Positions 9,049 through 18,010 of a DNA stretch of 64,000 bases are shown one piece after another. The stretch is from Leuconostoc suionicum (lineage in GTDB: Bacteria; Bacillota; Bacilli; Lactobacillales; Lactobacillaceae), in assembly GCF_001891125.1 (NCBI RefSeq), contig NZ_CP015247.1, positions 1,320,501-1,384,500 of the forward strand, in the 5' to 3' direction. Each line of letters starts with the position of its first letter. Position 1 is the stretch's first letter. The position numbers were made by a program, and so were the translations under genes. The notes below the pieces were generated by a model that worked only from the letters and a program-made list of their open reading frames with translations, was not told where the DNA came from and ran no database searches.

Positions 9049-9074
9049 AAAGAAGGCGTTTAAGCCTTCTTTTT
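9047..9074. terminator. Bidirectional terminator, flavodoxin/gtrA convergent pair
   Basis: AGAAGGC (9051-9057) pairs with GCCTTCT (9064-9070), with flanking A and T runs on both sides. The gtrA stop codon lies inside the hairpin. Confidence 0.88.
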
Positions 9075-9476
9075 AAATATAACTAATTTACTTAACGCAA
9101 AGTTAGAAATGATTACAAAAATATTTTGTATGACATTCCAGATTTGAGCATCTTGCTTTAACAAGTTAACTCCAAAATAAAAAATAACAAAGCCAATTAC
9201 GGCAGTAGCAATTCTTGCTACCAAAAACTGAAATATCTCATTGATTACCGTATTAAAGTCGTGGGCTGTCGAGTGAAACACCCAAGTTCGGTTTGTAAGA
9301 TAAGCAAAAAAGATAGACCAAAACCAAGCAAAAAGATAAGATACAGAAGAATTCATATGCCATACTTGAAAGGCTAACCAAAAGGCAATGATGTTAACCA
9401 ACATTGTTAAGCCGCCAAATACGATATACAAAATAGCTTCTTGGTACTGAGTCAGCAATAACTTTATTTTTTCCAT
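9060..9476 (-). CDS. GtrA-family polyprenyl-phosphate-sugar flippase
   Basis: A 138-residue protein with four hydrophobic helices and the GtrA/GtcA hallmarks VFGGLTMLVNIIAFWLAF, FFAYLTNRTWVF and a C-terminal SNFALSKLVIFKK. In three-component glycosylation systems such proteins move undecaprenyl-phosphate-linked sugars made by a GtrB-type GT2 to the outer face of the membrane, where a GT-C enzyme uses them. Here it is the last gene of locus A, downstream of two GtrB-like GT2 genes and two GT-C-like genes. It may serve either pair; the sequence does not say which. Confidence 0.82.
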   Translation of the reverse strand: MEKIKLLLTQYQEAILYIVFGGLTMLVNIIAFWLAFQVWHMNSSVSYLFAWFWSIFFAYLTNRTWVFHSTAHDFNTVINEIFQFLVARIATAVIGFVIFYFGVNLLKQDAQIWNVIQNIFVIISNFALSKLVIFKKKA

Positions 9477-9483
9477 GAATTTC

Positions 9484-9516
9484 TCCTAAAAATAAAATAG
9501 CCCCCAATTAGGCACT
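9484..9516 (-). terminator. Probable terminator or attenuator between a GT2 gene and gtrA
   Basis: On the minus strand AAATAGTGCC and GGGGCTATTT form an imperfect stem, followed by TTATTTTTAGG. It could reduce readthrough into gtrA. The stem has one mismatch and a wobble, so it is weaker than the other terminators here. Confidence 0.55.
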
Positions 9517-9519
9517 ATT

Positions 9520-10422
9520 TCATTTTTCCTTTAAATCATCTGCAAATTCAATTATTGGATTGAATGTTTTACCAGCCTCAAATCCCTTTTTAAAGATATC
9601 AAGCTTTTCTTGCTTTCGTTCTGTATTAGAAAACTTAATCTGGAAATATTCAGCCCACATACGTAGTAATGCACGATTACGACGATAGAAATCACGTTTT
9701 TTTGCATAATATCTTTTATTTCGGTAAGAATAAAAGTAACGTGGTGTTCGGTTTTCATTATCATTAAGTAGACTACTACCCACATTTTCTGCCATCTTGT
9801 GGGTCACTTTTGCGCTTGGAACAAAATATCCAGGTGCAACACGACCAGCGCGTTCAGTATATTCAATATCATCGCCCCAAATAAAGAATTCCGTGATAGG
9901 CAACCCAATCTTTTTAACTACTTCACGTTTCATTAATAATGAAACGAACGTTGCATTTTGTAGTTGCACAGGTTCCACTTGATCTTCTGGAATTACTTTC
10001 AAACGATTCATTGGTGCTGGTTGATTCATTAGCGCACGATGCCCATCAGTCCAACGAACATCACTAGACAAAAAGCCGAATTGATCTTGTTTATCAGCAA
10101 ACTTCAATAACTCAGTTAACGTATCTGGATGCACAACAGTATCGTCATCCATCAACCAAACAAAATCATCGGTTGTATGCTCCATAAAGTAGCGTACACC
10201 TTTATTAAAACCACCGGCACCACCAATATTTTCTGGCAAACGTACATATTCAATTTGGTTGCCAAGTGACGTTAGATACTCTTGCGTATCTGACTTACTA
10301 TTATTATCAACCACAATAATGTGTGAAAGTTTGGTATCTTGCGTCTGCAAACTTTCAATTACTTCTTTTAGAAGAGCAAGACGGTTAAATGTGACAATCA
10401 CTGCACTGACATTCTGAGACAT
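9520..10422 (-). CDS. GT2 glycosyltransferase, GlfT-like (candidate galactofuranosyltransferase)
   Basis: A 300-residue cytoplasmic GT-A enzyme. The fold is shown by SAVIVTFNRLALLKEVIESL at the N-terminus, the metal-binding WLMDDDTV near residue 92 (a triple-Asp motif) and the acceptor-site motif FIWGDDIEYTERA. The DDD and WGDDIEY combination resembles GlfT-type galactofuranosyltransferases. A UDP-galactopyranose mutase gene (glf) is in the same cluster, so transfer of galactofuranose from UDP-Galf is a reasonable inference. No membrane segment is seen. The start is supported by TAAGGAAAACAAT upstream. Confidence 0.75.
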   Translation of the reverse strand: MSQNVSAVIVTFNRLALLKEVIESLQTQDTKLSHIIVVDNNSKSDTQEYLTSLGNQIEYVRLPENIGGAGGFNKGVRYFMEHTTDDFVWLMDDDTVVHPDTLTELLKFADKQDQFGFLSSDVRWTDGHRALMNQPAPMNRLKVIPEDQVEPVQLQNATFVSLLMKREVVKKIGLPITEFFIWGDDIEYTERAGRVAPGYFVPSAKVTHKMAENVGSSLLNDNENRTPRYFYSYRNKRYYAKKRDFYRRNRALLRMWAEYFQIKFSNTERKQEKLDIFKKGFEAGKTFNPIIEFADDLKEK

Positions 10423-10467
10423 ATTGTTTTCCTTAATTCAAAAATATTGTTAAATTTACAACTAATG

Positions 10468-11304
10468 TTAGTATAAACAAAAAAACCACAGTCGTATAGA
10501 AAAAAATTTTTTAGACATATTCCATTTTACATGAATCGTCACAAAATCTAATAAGAATTCAATGAGTTTTATTGCAGCAATCAAACCAAAAACAGAAACA
10601 AATATATTTTCCGCTCGACCATAACTAAAGTACACACCACTGATTTTAGCAGCAATTATGGTAACAATGCTCCCTAGCACAATCCAAATAGCTCGCATTT
10701 TAGTGGATTTAACAATAATACTATCGTTAATAACGAGCAACCCTGTTCCAAGTAATGCAGCGTTTAAACTGAACGGTAAATCAATTATTTCACCTATATA
10801 TTGAGGCGCAATCATCAAAACTATTGCAGAAGCGATGAGTAAGCGTTTATTGGCAATTTTTTGACGCATATAATGAGCAAATTTCATCGCAATGGGTGTC
10901 ATCATTAAAAACCAACCGATTGGGTATTTCGTCCAGACTTCCCCTAATGGCGTATTCAAATTTCCCTCGTTACCAAGTGCACCAGCAGAGATAGCATCCC
11001 ACCAGTTTCCCATAGCAAATTGAAATGGTGTGTGCACAGGAATCACCTGTAATGTGATAAAAAATCCAATTACTGCTAATATGGTTGAAACCAGCAAATA
11101 ACAATCAAAGATGTCACCTGGCTTACGATCTTCCAATAATGCCAAACGCGCAATACCAACCAGTAGTAAAGGCCAAGAAAAGTAGCTCACCAGCTTACCT
11201 AATCCATGAAAAGCATGTAAATCACCTGCAACTTTTGTTAAATACACAACGCCAATTAAAGCAATGATAACCGTTAAGAAGGCGTTTAAATATTTTTTTG
11301 TCAT
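10468..11304 (-). CDS. Polytopic membrane protein of unknown function
   Basis: A 278-residue protein with about eight hydrophobic segments covering most of its length. It is vaguely like acyltransferase-3 or GT-C membrane proteins, with a polar loop around residues 100-120 (NWWDAISAGALGNEGNLN) that could face outwards, but no catalytic motif that I can name with confidence is present. It lies 1 bp from the LtaS-like gene and upstream of the GlfT-like gene, so it probably takes part in the same polymer. The C-terminus ends abruptly after the last helix. Confidence 0.6.
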   Translation of the reverse strand: MTKKYLNAFLTVIIALIGVVYLTKVAGDLHAFHGLGKLVSYFSWPLLLVGIARLALLEDRKPGDIFDCYLLVSTILAVIGFFITLQVIPVHTPFQFAMGNWWDAISAGALGNEGNLNTPLGEVWTKYPIGWFLMMTPIAMKFAHYMRQKIANKRLLIASAIVLMIAPQYIGEIIDLPFSLNAALLGTGLLVINDSIIVKSTKMRAIWIVLGSIVTIIAAKISGVYFSYGRAENIFVSVFGLIAAIKLIEFLLDFVTIHVKWNMSKKFFSIRLWFFCLY

Positions 11305-11305
11305 A

Positions 11306-13225
11306 TTATTTCACCTTCTGGAAAAATTTTGTTTTTAGTAGATAGTTTTTACCTGTCGTAATATCATATTGAACGAGTTTAAAATCCTTCACAAGCTTTT
11401 GTTGTTCTGTCGTCAAAGATTTTTCATCAATATTTTTTCCGTTTTTATCAATAAATGACAGTTTACCATTCTCATCACGTTTATAGTTGTTAATTGTTGG
11501 GACTTTTTCAAGTAATTCGGTCTTCAATGCCCAGTACGGATCGACTTTCATATTGTTCATTTTAAGAACCATTGCAGTGAAATCGGATGGGTCTGCATAG
11601 TTTTCTGAAACATCAACTGTACCATTGGCTTTCTTGGCTGCATCATTTTGCCAAATAAAATAGGGGGTTGAATGCGCCGATAAAGCATCTGTAGATGTGT
11701 TCACGAAGCTAAATATTCCTGGCCAATGATCCCCATACCAGACCAGTGTAACTGGCCGCTTTAACTTGTTTAATTTATCAAGAAATGCTTGTGTAGCATT
11801 ATCCGTGTAATGAAGTCCTTGCAAATAAGATTCTATCGTATCCAAATCAGCATTTGAATCAGTGGGCTCAATAACATTGTAATCACGTCCGGTGAATGTC
11901 CAAGGTGTATGATTTTGCATTGTTAATAATTGAATGAATTGGCTGTCATTACCACTACTAATTTTAGAAAGCACATTTTTATATGCTGAAGTGTCGCTAG
12001 CATGATTGCCGCCACCAACTGAAGCTGTATATTTGACTGGTATGTCACTGTCAGTTGTATAGAAGTAATTAATACCCATATTTTTGTACACAGCACGTCG
12101 ATTGTAAAATGAACCCACATATGGATGGACGACAATTTTTTTATCAAATTGTCCAGTGACCGTTGATTTCTCATTAATGCTACTTGTTAATTGTGAATAC
12201 GGCATCGTAATTGTTGGCTTATAAGCTGTAATATTAAATCCCGTCAAGGTCGAATATTCAATTCCAGCAGTACCACCGCCATAACCTGAGGAAACCATAT
12301 GACCGGAACTTGTAGTATTCATAATATTATTGAGTTTTTTTAAGGGATTATCACTAATTGTCAATCCCGGTACATAACTTGGTTTTGTCAGAGATTCACT
12401 GAGCGTATAAATGACTGTTTGGTTTTTAAAGTTCGTATTTTTTCGTGTTGCATTGATACTTTTTGCTTCGCCTTGGTATTTCTTTACAAGTTTCTTCATT
12501 GTGTCCTGGCTATAACTCTTCGGTTCTACCATGGCATCTGTTGTTCGCGAATTTAGCAATGCAATGATCCCGCCATTAGAGACAGCATCGTAAAGTGAAT
12601 CCCACACTTTAGGGTCATCCCCGAGCTTAATAAAGGTTTCTTTGTTTTGATCAGAGTTTATTTGGAAAAAAGGCACCAACGCCAAAATAGAAATAATCAT
12701 TAATACTGCACGCAAGCGAATTGATCTAAAGACGATCCATTTACTGCGACGATAAATAATGAAAAGTAACACCGCCATAACAATTAGAACTACCACAAAA
12801 GCTATCACTAATTTGATATCTAACATCCCTATCAAATTACCAAGAGCCGTCACTTCTTGTAGGCTTGCCTCGGTTATCGCTTCTTGTCTGACGTTAATCA
12901 ATTGGTATTCAGCAACCGTTACAATGGCTGTTAAGACAGCCATCACGATAATTGTTACCGGTATTCGGTTACTGATAAGAGTAATAAGCCACATCAATAT
13001 CATTAGAATCACGACATTTATACCGGCCGACGTCGTCTGATTAATGACAAATTGTATGCCATTTGTCCAAGCACTACGTCCCCAATCACCGGTGCCATAG
13101 GTCGGATCTGTCAGCATAACGCCAATCTGAATAATGTAAAGTGATACTATGGATAACCACAGGAACAAAAAATTAAGTCGTAAAAATTTAAATATTTTAT
13201 ACTTTATCTTCATTTTATTTTCCAT
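11306..13225 (-). CDS. LtaS/GacH-like glycerol-phosphate transferase (sulfatase superfamily)
   Basis: A 639-residue protein with five N-terminal membrane helices (about residues 15-185) and an extracellular alkaline-phosphatase-like domain. The active-site candidates of LTA synthase relatives are visible: Glu277 in TLSES, a nucleophile Thr319 in GGGTAGIEYS, QNHTPW and the metal-binding WYGDHWPG. Known relatives take glycerol phosphate from phosphatidylglycerol to build lipoteichoic acid (LtaS) or to decorate a wall polysaccharide (GacH). Its place inside locus A favours the second role, which is inference. An alternative ATG at 13213 has a better-spaced GGA upstream, so the start is uncertain by four residues. 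Confidence 0.8.
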   Translation of the reverse strand: MENKMKIKYKIFKFLRLNFLFLWLSIVSLYIIQIGVMLTDPTYGTGDWGRSAWTNGIQFVINQTTSAGINVVILMILMWLITLISNRIPVTIIVMAVLTAIVTVAEYQLINVRQEAITEASLQEVTALGNLIGMLDIKLVIAFVVVLIVMAVLLFIIYRRSKWIVFRSIRLRAVLMIISILALVPFFQINSDQNKETFIKLGDDPKVWDSLYDAVSNGGIIALLNSRTTDAMVEPKSYSQDTMKKLVKKYQGEAKSINATRKNTNFKNQTVIYTLSESLTKPSYVPGLTISDNPLKKLNNIMNTTSSGHMVSSGYGGGTAGIEYSTLTGFNITAYKPTITMPYSQLTSSINEKSTVTGQFDKKIVVHPYVGSFYNRRAVYKNMGINYFYTTDSDIPVKYTASVGGGNHASDTSAYKNVLSKISSGNDSQFIQLLTMQNHTPWTFTGRDYNVIEPTDSNADLDTIESYLQGLHYTDNATQAFLDKLNKLKRPVTLVWYGDHWPGIFSFVNTSTDALSAHSTPYFIWQNDAAKKANGTVDVSENYADPSDFTAMVLKMNNMKVDPYWALKTELLEKVPTINNYKRDENGKLSFIDKNGKNIDEKSLTTEQQKLVKDFKLVQYDITTGKNYLLKTKFFQKVK

Positions 13226-13307
13226 TCTAAAAAAGGAACAGTGCTATGCACTCTCCCCCAATTAATATAAATTCTATTATACCGTAAAACAAACAAATTT
13301 TGTGATA

Positions 13308-14462
13308 CTAAGTTAAACGATCTGCTCTTTGGGGTCTTTTATGAAAACTAAGTAATGTAACCAAGGTTATCGCAGATACTAAGTTTAACACAATTAACCA
13401 ATTTGGTACCTGTTGTGTGATTTTTATTTTAGAATTAGCAGCTAATACATTTTGTAATTTTAAGGCAATTTTGCCATGTTTAATAAAGGTCTTTTGTTCC
13501 TTACCATCAATAGTTGTATTTAAACGTAAGCCTTTGTAAGACACTATAGGTAACTCAATAATTGAATTTGATGGAATCGTTTTTTGAACATTCATATTAA
13601 TCGATTTTAAAGTAGGCTCATAATTACTTGTATTGTATGTTTGACCATGTCCATCTATAATTTGATGCTTTGTCAGTAAGATACCAGATTTATCTGCCCC
13701 AATGAAAGTACTTTTATCGTTAGGATTTGACAAAGCAGATTTTGGAATGTAGTCCGTGTAGTTCTTCAAGTACCAAAATCTCTCGTTGTTGCTTATTTGA
13801 TTGCTAAAGGTCATATCTGATGAGTACCCATAGCCATCATGTGTACCATCATAAAAAGTAGTATATTCTCTTAATTGTTGTGCCGTCCATAATTGTGAGT
13901 TACTATTTGGAAACCAATTATTTTTCATCACACCAGCCATGATAATGACTGAAAGCAATCCATAAGTGACTAACCCGCTGTGGAACCTTTTAGTAATTTC
14001 ATGTATTTTTTGGTTAGCTTTCAAATCTAGCAGTGTAAACATTAACGCTAAGGCTATTCCTGGTTTAATAAATCTCGTAGCGAACTGTATAAAAGTTACT
14101 GGACTATTTCTTAGATAGTACGCCCACGGTGTAAAGTTGGTGCCTAACAACATTACAATTAATCCTAGAATAACCCCTAATGATGGTTTACGAGATCCAA
14201 TGATAATACAAATGATGATGAAAAACAACGGTAACCATATGTCAGGACTATCGCTTGGATTTAAAAATAAATGACTGAGGTCCTTTATATTATCTGCAAA
14301 TACACTAGTATTGACTACAGGCTTTTTAACATTGTTAAGCAGTTGGACAATTAATATAGGCCCTACAGCAGCAGCTGTTGATAGTAATGTTGCTATGCCG
14401 CCTAAAGTCATTACCCAAACAATTTTTATTTTATTATTGCTTTTAATGAGCAAAATAAATAA
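13308..14462 (-). pseudogene. 3' part of a GT-C-like membrane protein gene split by IS30
   Basis: This fragment encodes about 385 residues: several membrane helices, an extracytoplasmic domain of about 200 residues (WYLKNYTDYIPKSAL and following) and a last helix with a basic tail. It continues the protein begun at 16113. Removing the IS and one 4-bp target copy restores one frame of roughly 590 codons across the junction (…AVYLFILLIKSNN…). The combined protein resembles large YfhO-type or 6-pyruvoyl-tetrahydropterin-synthase-related membrane proteins. A short ORF reads from IS sequence into the fragment, but it lacks the conserved N-terminal part, so function is probably lost. Confidence 0.8.
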
Positions 14463-15494
14463 GGCAGATTGCAAGAATCATCCGAACACCGCATGTTTCT
14501 GAAAGACTTTTCGTGGTGATTGCCAGTTGAGCGTTTTCATTGGCCTGGCATTAATCCAATGATTAATTTGATCTAATTCTTTCTGACTGATGGTTTCAAT
14601 TTTGCGTTCTTTTGGGATAAAACGACGGACATATCGATTTAGCACTTCATTACTACCACGTTCTTCTGGTGAATATGGGTGTGCAAAATACATCGGTATG
14701 CCTAGCTGTTCTTCTATTTCATCATATTTTGCAAACTCTCGACCGTGATCAACTGTAATTGATTTAGCATTTTTTATACCCTTGAAAAACCTAATAATAG
14801 CTGGTGTCACTGCCTGACTATTGCGCCCACTGACATGTCTCATGATATGTTGTCGACTCAATCGTTCTGTGATGGTCACTAAAACATCGCCACGTGTTTT
14901 ACCAGATTGCATCGTATCAACTTCAAAATGACCAAATTCTTGTCTTAATTGGACAGCTTTTGGTCGTTTTTCAATTGAACGGCCATGAGCAAAAACACGT
15001 CTACGGCCGTCAGATTGACGTTTACGTCGAATACCTTTATCAGGTAAATCTGATAACTTAATTTTAAGCAAACCATGATGAATCCAGTTGTAGATGGTCT
15101 TGAAAGCAATGCCCAATACATGAGCAGCCGTTTCTGGTGACCACTTCAAGATACCAATGTGATGGTTCAAAAAAGCTGATATTTCAGGTGTTAGGGTCGG
15201 ATGGCGACCGTGTTTGTGCCGATTACACTGGGCTAAATGATGAGCCTGTTGTGCATTGTATGGTTTAATTCGATTTAACTCGTAGGTAATAGTTGCAGGA
15301 GAACGCTTTAAGAAACGGGCTATTTCTCGAGTTGAATGATTAAGTTTGATCATTGTTTCAATGACAGAACGTTCGTGAGCTGATAAACTAGAAGACATAA
15401 GCTGCAGATCCTTTATGGTTGATTTTAGTCAATTACCATTAAAGTCTCTGCAGTTTTTTTATGCAAGGTGTTCGGTTTAATTTTACAATCTGCC
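14463..15494 (-). mobile_element. IS30-family insertion sequence, copy 1
   Basis: The element is 1032 bp, bounded by GGCAGATTG and CAATCTGCC with imperfect inverted repeats extending about 30 bp inward (shared CCGAACACC). It appears identical to the copy at 42313-43344. The flanks share ATAAATAA on both sides, but only a 4-bp duplication (ATAA) restores the reading frame of the disrupted gene, and the second copy shows exactly 4 bp. It carries one transposase gene on the minus strand. Confidence 0.92.
14478..15398 (-). CDS. IS30-family transposase (copy 1)
   Basis: A 306-residue DDE transposase. The N-terminal helix-turn-helix (HERSVIETMIKLNHSTREIA and the following RFLKRSPATI) recognises the inverted repeats. 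The catalytic acidic residues lie in FEVDTMQSG, ITVDHGREF and GSNEVLNRYVRRFIPK, the usual IS30 spacing. The frame is intact and the product is identical to that of copy 2, so the element is probably recent and may be active. The ribosome-binding site is AAAGGAT, upstream of the ATG at 15398. Confidence 0.93.
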   Translation of the reverse strand: MSSSLSAHERSVIETMIKLNHSTREIARFLKRSPATITYELNRIKPYNAQQAHHLAQCNRHKHGRHPTLTPEISAFLNHHIGILKWSPETAAHVLGIAFKTIYNWIHHGLLKIKLSDLPDKGIRRKRQSDGRRRVFAHGRSIEKRPKAVQLRQEFGHFEVDTMQSGKTRGDVLVTITERLSRQHIMRHVSGRNSQAVTPAIIRFFKGIKNAKSITVDHGREFAKYDEIEEQLGIPMYFAHPYSPEERGSNEVLNRYVRRFIPKERKIETISQKELDQINHWINARPMKTLNWQSPRKVFQKHAVFG

Positions 15495-16113
15495 ATAAAT
15501 AAACCGCAGTAAACAAAGCTAATATAAAAAAGGTCATAATATGTGAGTAAGCGGCAATGCTTAACCCCACAGCAATGTGTGCAATGATTTTCTTTAATTG
15601 CTCTTTTGTTTCTTTTGAACAGGCATAAAGGCCATAGGCTAGCCAAGGAACACCAATATATGCAGTAGATTCCGCTATGTTTCCTGGTGCTAATGCTGTA
15701 ATACCAATAGTGCTCAACCATAGAATACTGCAAAAAAATGCTATTTTGCGTCCCAATTTACCATGATAACGCAAAATAATATAAGCAGATGATCCTGACA
15801 GAAAAGTAGTGAAAATCATACTTATTTTGAATGCTTGTATTGCCGAATGCGTAAAGAAAAAAATAGTTTGAACAATTTGCAATGTTAATGCTGGGTAAAA
15901 AATATTCGTAGCTAAGCCATACTGTCCTAACGTAGTAAAATTCTGTGGATACAAGAACGCCAATCCTGATTGTCTCAAGTTTTCAATGCGCGATACATGG
16001 TAATAAGCATCCCATGGTAAACGAATTGGCACAAAGAATATCGCGTTAAACAAAATAGCAGTCGTGACTGCTATACCAACAACTGCTACTAAATCTCTAT
16101 ATACTCTTTTCAT
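15495..16113 (-). pseudogene. 5' part of a GT-C-like membrane protein gene split by IS30
   Basis: The fragment encodes the first 206 residues, with about five membrane helices. The first outer loop has LPWDAYYHVSRIENLRQSG, an Asp-containing loop as expected for GT-C-fold glycosyltransferases, and later AESTAYIGVPWLAYGLY as in YfhO-like proteins. In the present sequence translation runs about 18 codons into the IS and stops near 15439. It has a strong ribosome-binding site (TAAGGAGAG) and overlaps the end of the upstream DUF6020-like gene. With that gene and the two GtrB-like genes it would have formed part of a three-component glycosylation set. Confidence 0.82.
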
Positions 16114-18010
16114 TTTTTTTACTCTCCTTATTCACATTAACAATTACTGCTAATAATAAAGGTAATGTATAAATAGCTGGGAGCATGTAACGTTCCATAC
16201 CATTTACGGGAGACAATAATGGTACGATTGCCAATAAGCCAATTGGAATAAAGATGAGTGCTGAATAGCTTTTTTTATAAAGGCAGTAGGCAAAGCTGAA
16301 AAGAACTGCCCACAAGGCAAATGCCGGTTGAAGAATTGTTCTGATAATAGGTAATGAGAATACTGTGTTTGGCCACTTAATATATTTTCTCGTAGCATCA
16401 GAGAACCAATGGTGGATCTCTGGATACCAGCTTGGCTGCAAGAATGTATTATATTTCATATACTCATTACCATACATGATTCCTCGTGAATCAGGATTAC
16501 TATCGAGTACTGGATTTAAGAACGAACTGTCGGCCGCAAAGAAAGTAACAATGTAAGTCTTAGGGTGTTTCAATAGTTGCTTAAACCAAACCATCAAATA
16601 TTGCCCAGTTTGTTTTTTAATTTTAGGTGTGGCCTCTTTCTTAAGATGACCTAATTTTAGCTGTTTTATTTCGTAAGAACTACGTAAAAAAGAATCAACT
16701 GGGTAAAGAGATTTCAAATCATCCGCATTATTAACATTAAAGTGATTTTTAATTTCCTTAACTGGGGTAATTTTATTGATTGTGGCTAAGTCCTTTTTGC
16801 TCAATGATTCCGGATGGTTGATAACTACTGCTGATAACTGACGCATCGGTAAACTAATAACTTCAGCTGTCGATCCTGAAACAACATTCATCGCTGGTAA
16901 GGCAACTTTGTTCCAACCAACGTATACTGACAAAAATACCGCCAAACCGATGATGAGCTGACGAGGTATTCTTTTGTTTCGAATGACTTGTACAATAAGC
17001 AACACAAATAATGACAAAATGACAACATAACTGCCGTCATTTCTAAATAGTGACATTAGTATGCCAGAAATAATTAGCTGCACATATAAAATTACTGGTA
17101 ACTCAGTTTTTAAATTCGCCACTAAAATTTTAGCATAGCATAATACAAACATTGTGGTAAATGCCAAGAAAAGTGGTGTCTTCTCTATAGTAACTTGCCA
17201 GAAAGCCACAAATGGCGAGGCGTAAAAAATAAAGGTAACCACGGCGGCTTTCTTTCCCCAGTACTCACCAATAAAACGAACGACTTTAGCATACACTAAT
17301 GATGAAACAATTATTTGCACCAACACAATTAAAAAGAGTCCAAAGTTTGGACCAGCAATCTTTTTTCCTATTGAAAATAAGCTACCAAAGACCAGTGTTG
17401 AGAACCATGGATGATGATTTGTAGGATAATAAGTAAAGTCCAGTTCAGCAACGTGTGTATGAAAGAACTCAAGGAACTGGCGGTAACCGTCCCAAGAAAC
17501 CATACCGGGGAATAAAGGAAAAATTTGAATGATCCAAATCAACCCCAACCCTATAACGATATACCAATAATTTATGTAAAACTGAGATACTTTTAATTTA
17601 CTAATGACTTGCCCTAAAAAAATACCAAAATTAGTAAAAATAAAGGCGAAACCACATAAAGCTACCAAAGTGATGAGTAAGTTTGTTTTGCCCATTAGAC
17701 TTGGTATATAGGTAATGTTATCAGAGGGAGCCTGATACACTGACATGGTTATCACATAAAAAATGGATAAGATTGACCCTAAAAGCCAATAGGGCCAATA
17801 GGATTTTTTGAATATGTCTAGCTTAATTTTATTCTGAAATAAAACCAGCAAAACAATAATTATCATAGCTAGTAAGCTTTCATAGGCCGAAACAGAAAAA
17901 CGTGCGTGTATCCGACTTGATAATGTCTCAAAGCTAGTTGAAGGATAAGCGATACCCAACGCTAAATAACTGATGAAGCAGAACGCGTAATTTATAACTT
18001 TTTTATTCAT
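16097..18010 (-). CDS. DUF6020-like GT-C membrane glycosyltransferase candidate
   Basis: A membrane protein of about 637 residues with at least eleven hydrophobic segments. Conserved loops include PGMVSWDGYRQFLEFF with the likely catalytic Asp, TNHHPWFSTLVFG, EKTPLF and SLFRNDGSYV, which I associate with the DUF6020 group of polyprenyl-phosphate-dependent transferases. It probably moves a sugar from a lipid carrier to a polymer outside the membrane. The ATG at 18010 overlaps the stop of the upstream GT2 gene by 8 bp and is preferred; an ATG at 18040 is also in frame. Neither has a good ribosome-binding site, which fits translational coupling. Confidence 0.75.
   Translation of the reverse strand: MNKKVINYAFCFISYLALGIAYPSTSFETLSSRIHARFSVSAYESLLAMIIIVLLVLFQNKIKLDIFKKSYWPYWLLGSILSIFYVITMSVYQAPSDNITYIPSLMGKTNLLITLVALCGFAFIFTNFGIFLGQVISKLKVSQFYINYWYIVIGLGLIWIIQIFPLFPGMVSWDGYRQFLEFFHTHVAELDFTYYPTNHHPWFSTLVFGSLFSIGKKIAGPNFGLFLIVLVQIIVSSLVYAKVVRFIGEYWGKKAAVVTFIFYASPFVAFWQVTIEKTPLFLAFTTMFVLCYAKILVANLKTELPVILYVQLIISGILMSLFRNDGSYVVILSLFVLLIVQVIRNKRIPRQLIIGLAVFLSVYVGWNKVALPAMNVVSGSTAEVISLPMRQLSAVVINHPESLSKKDLATINKITPVKEIKNHFNVNNADDLKSLYPVDSFLRSSYEIKQLKLGHLKKEATPKIKKQTGQYLMVWFKQLLKHPKTYIVTFFAADSSFLNPVLDSNPDSRGIMYGNEYMKYNTFLQPSWYPEIHHWFSDATRKYIKWPNTVFSLPIIRTILQPAFALWAVLFSFAYCLYKKSYSALIFIPIGLLAIVPLLSPVNGMERYMLPAIYTLPLLLAVIVNVNKESKKNEKSI

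Noticed and set aside
13222-13307. Search for a terminator between the split GT-C gene and the LtaS-like gene
   Set aside because: No convincing hairpin with a T run is visible; the genes may be co-transcribed.
14455-15502. 8-bp target duplication (ATAAATAA) for IS copy 1
   Set aside because: It would leave the disrupted gene out of frame. The flanks are low-complexity, and copy 2 shows a clear 4 bp, so 4 bp (ATAA) is preferred.
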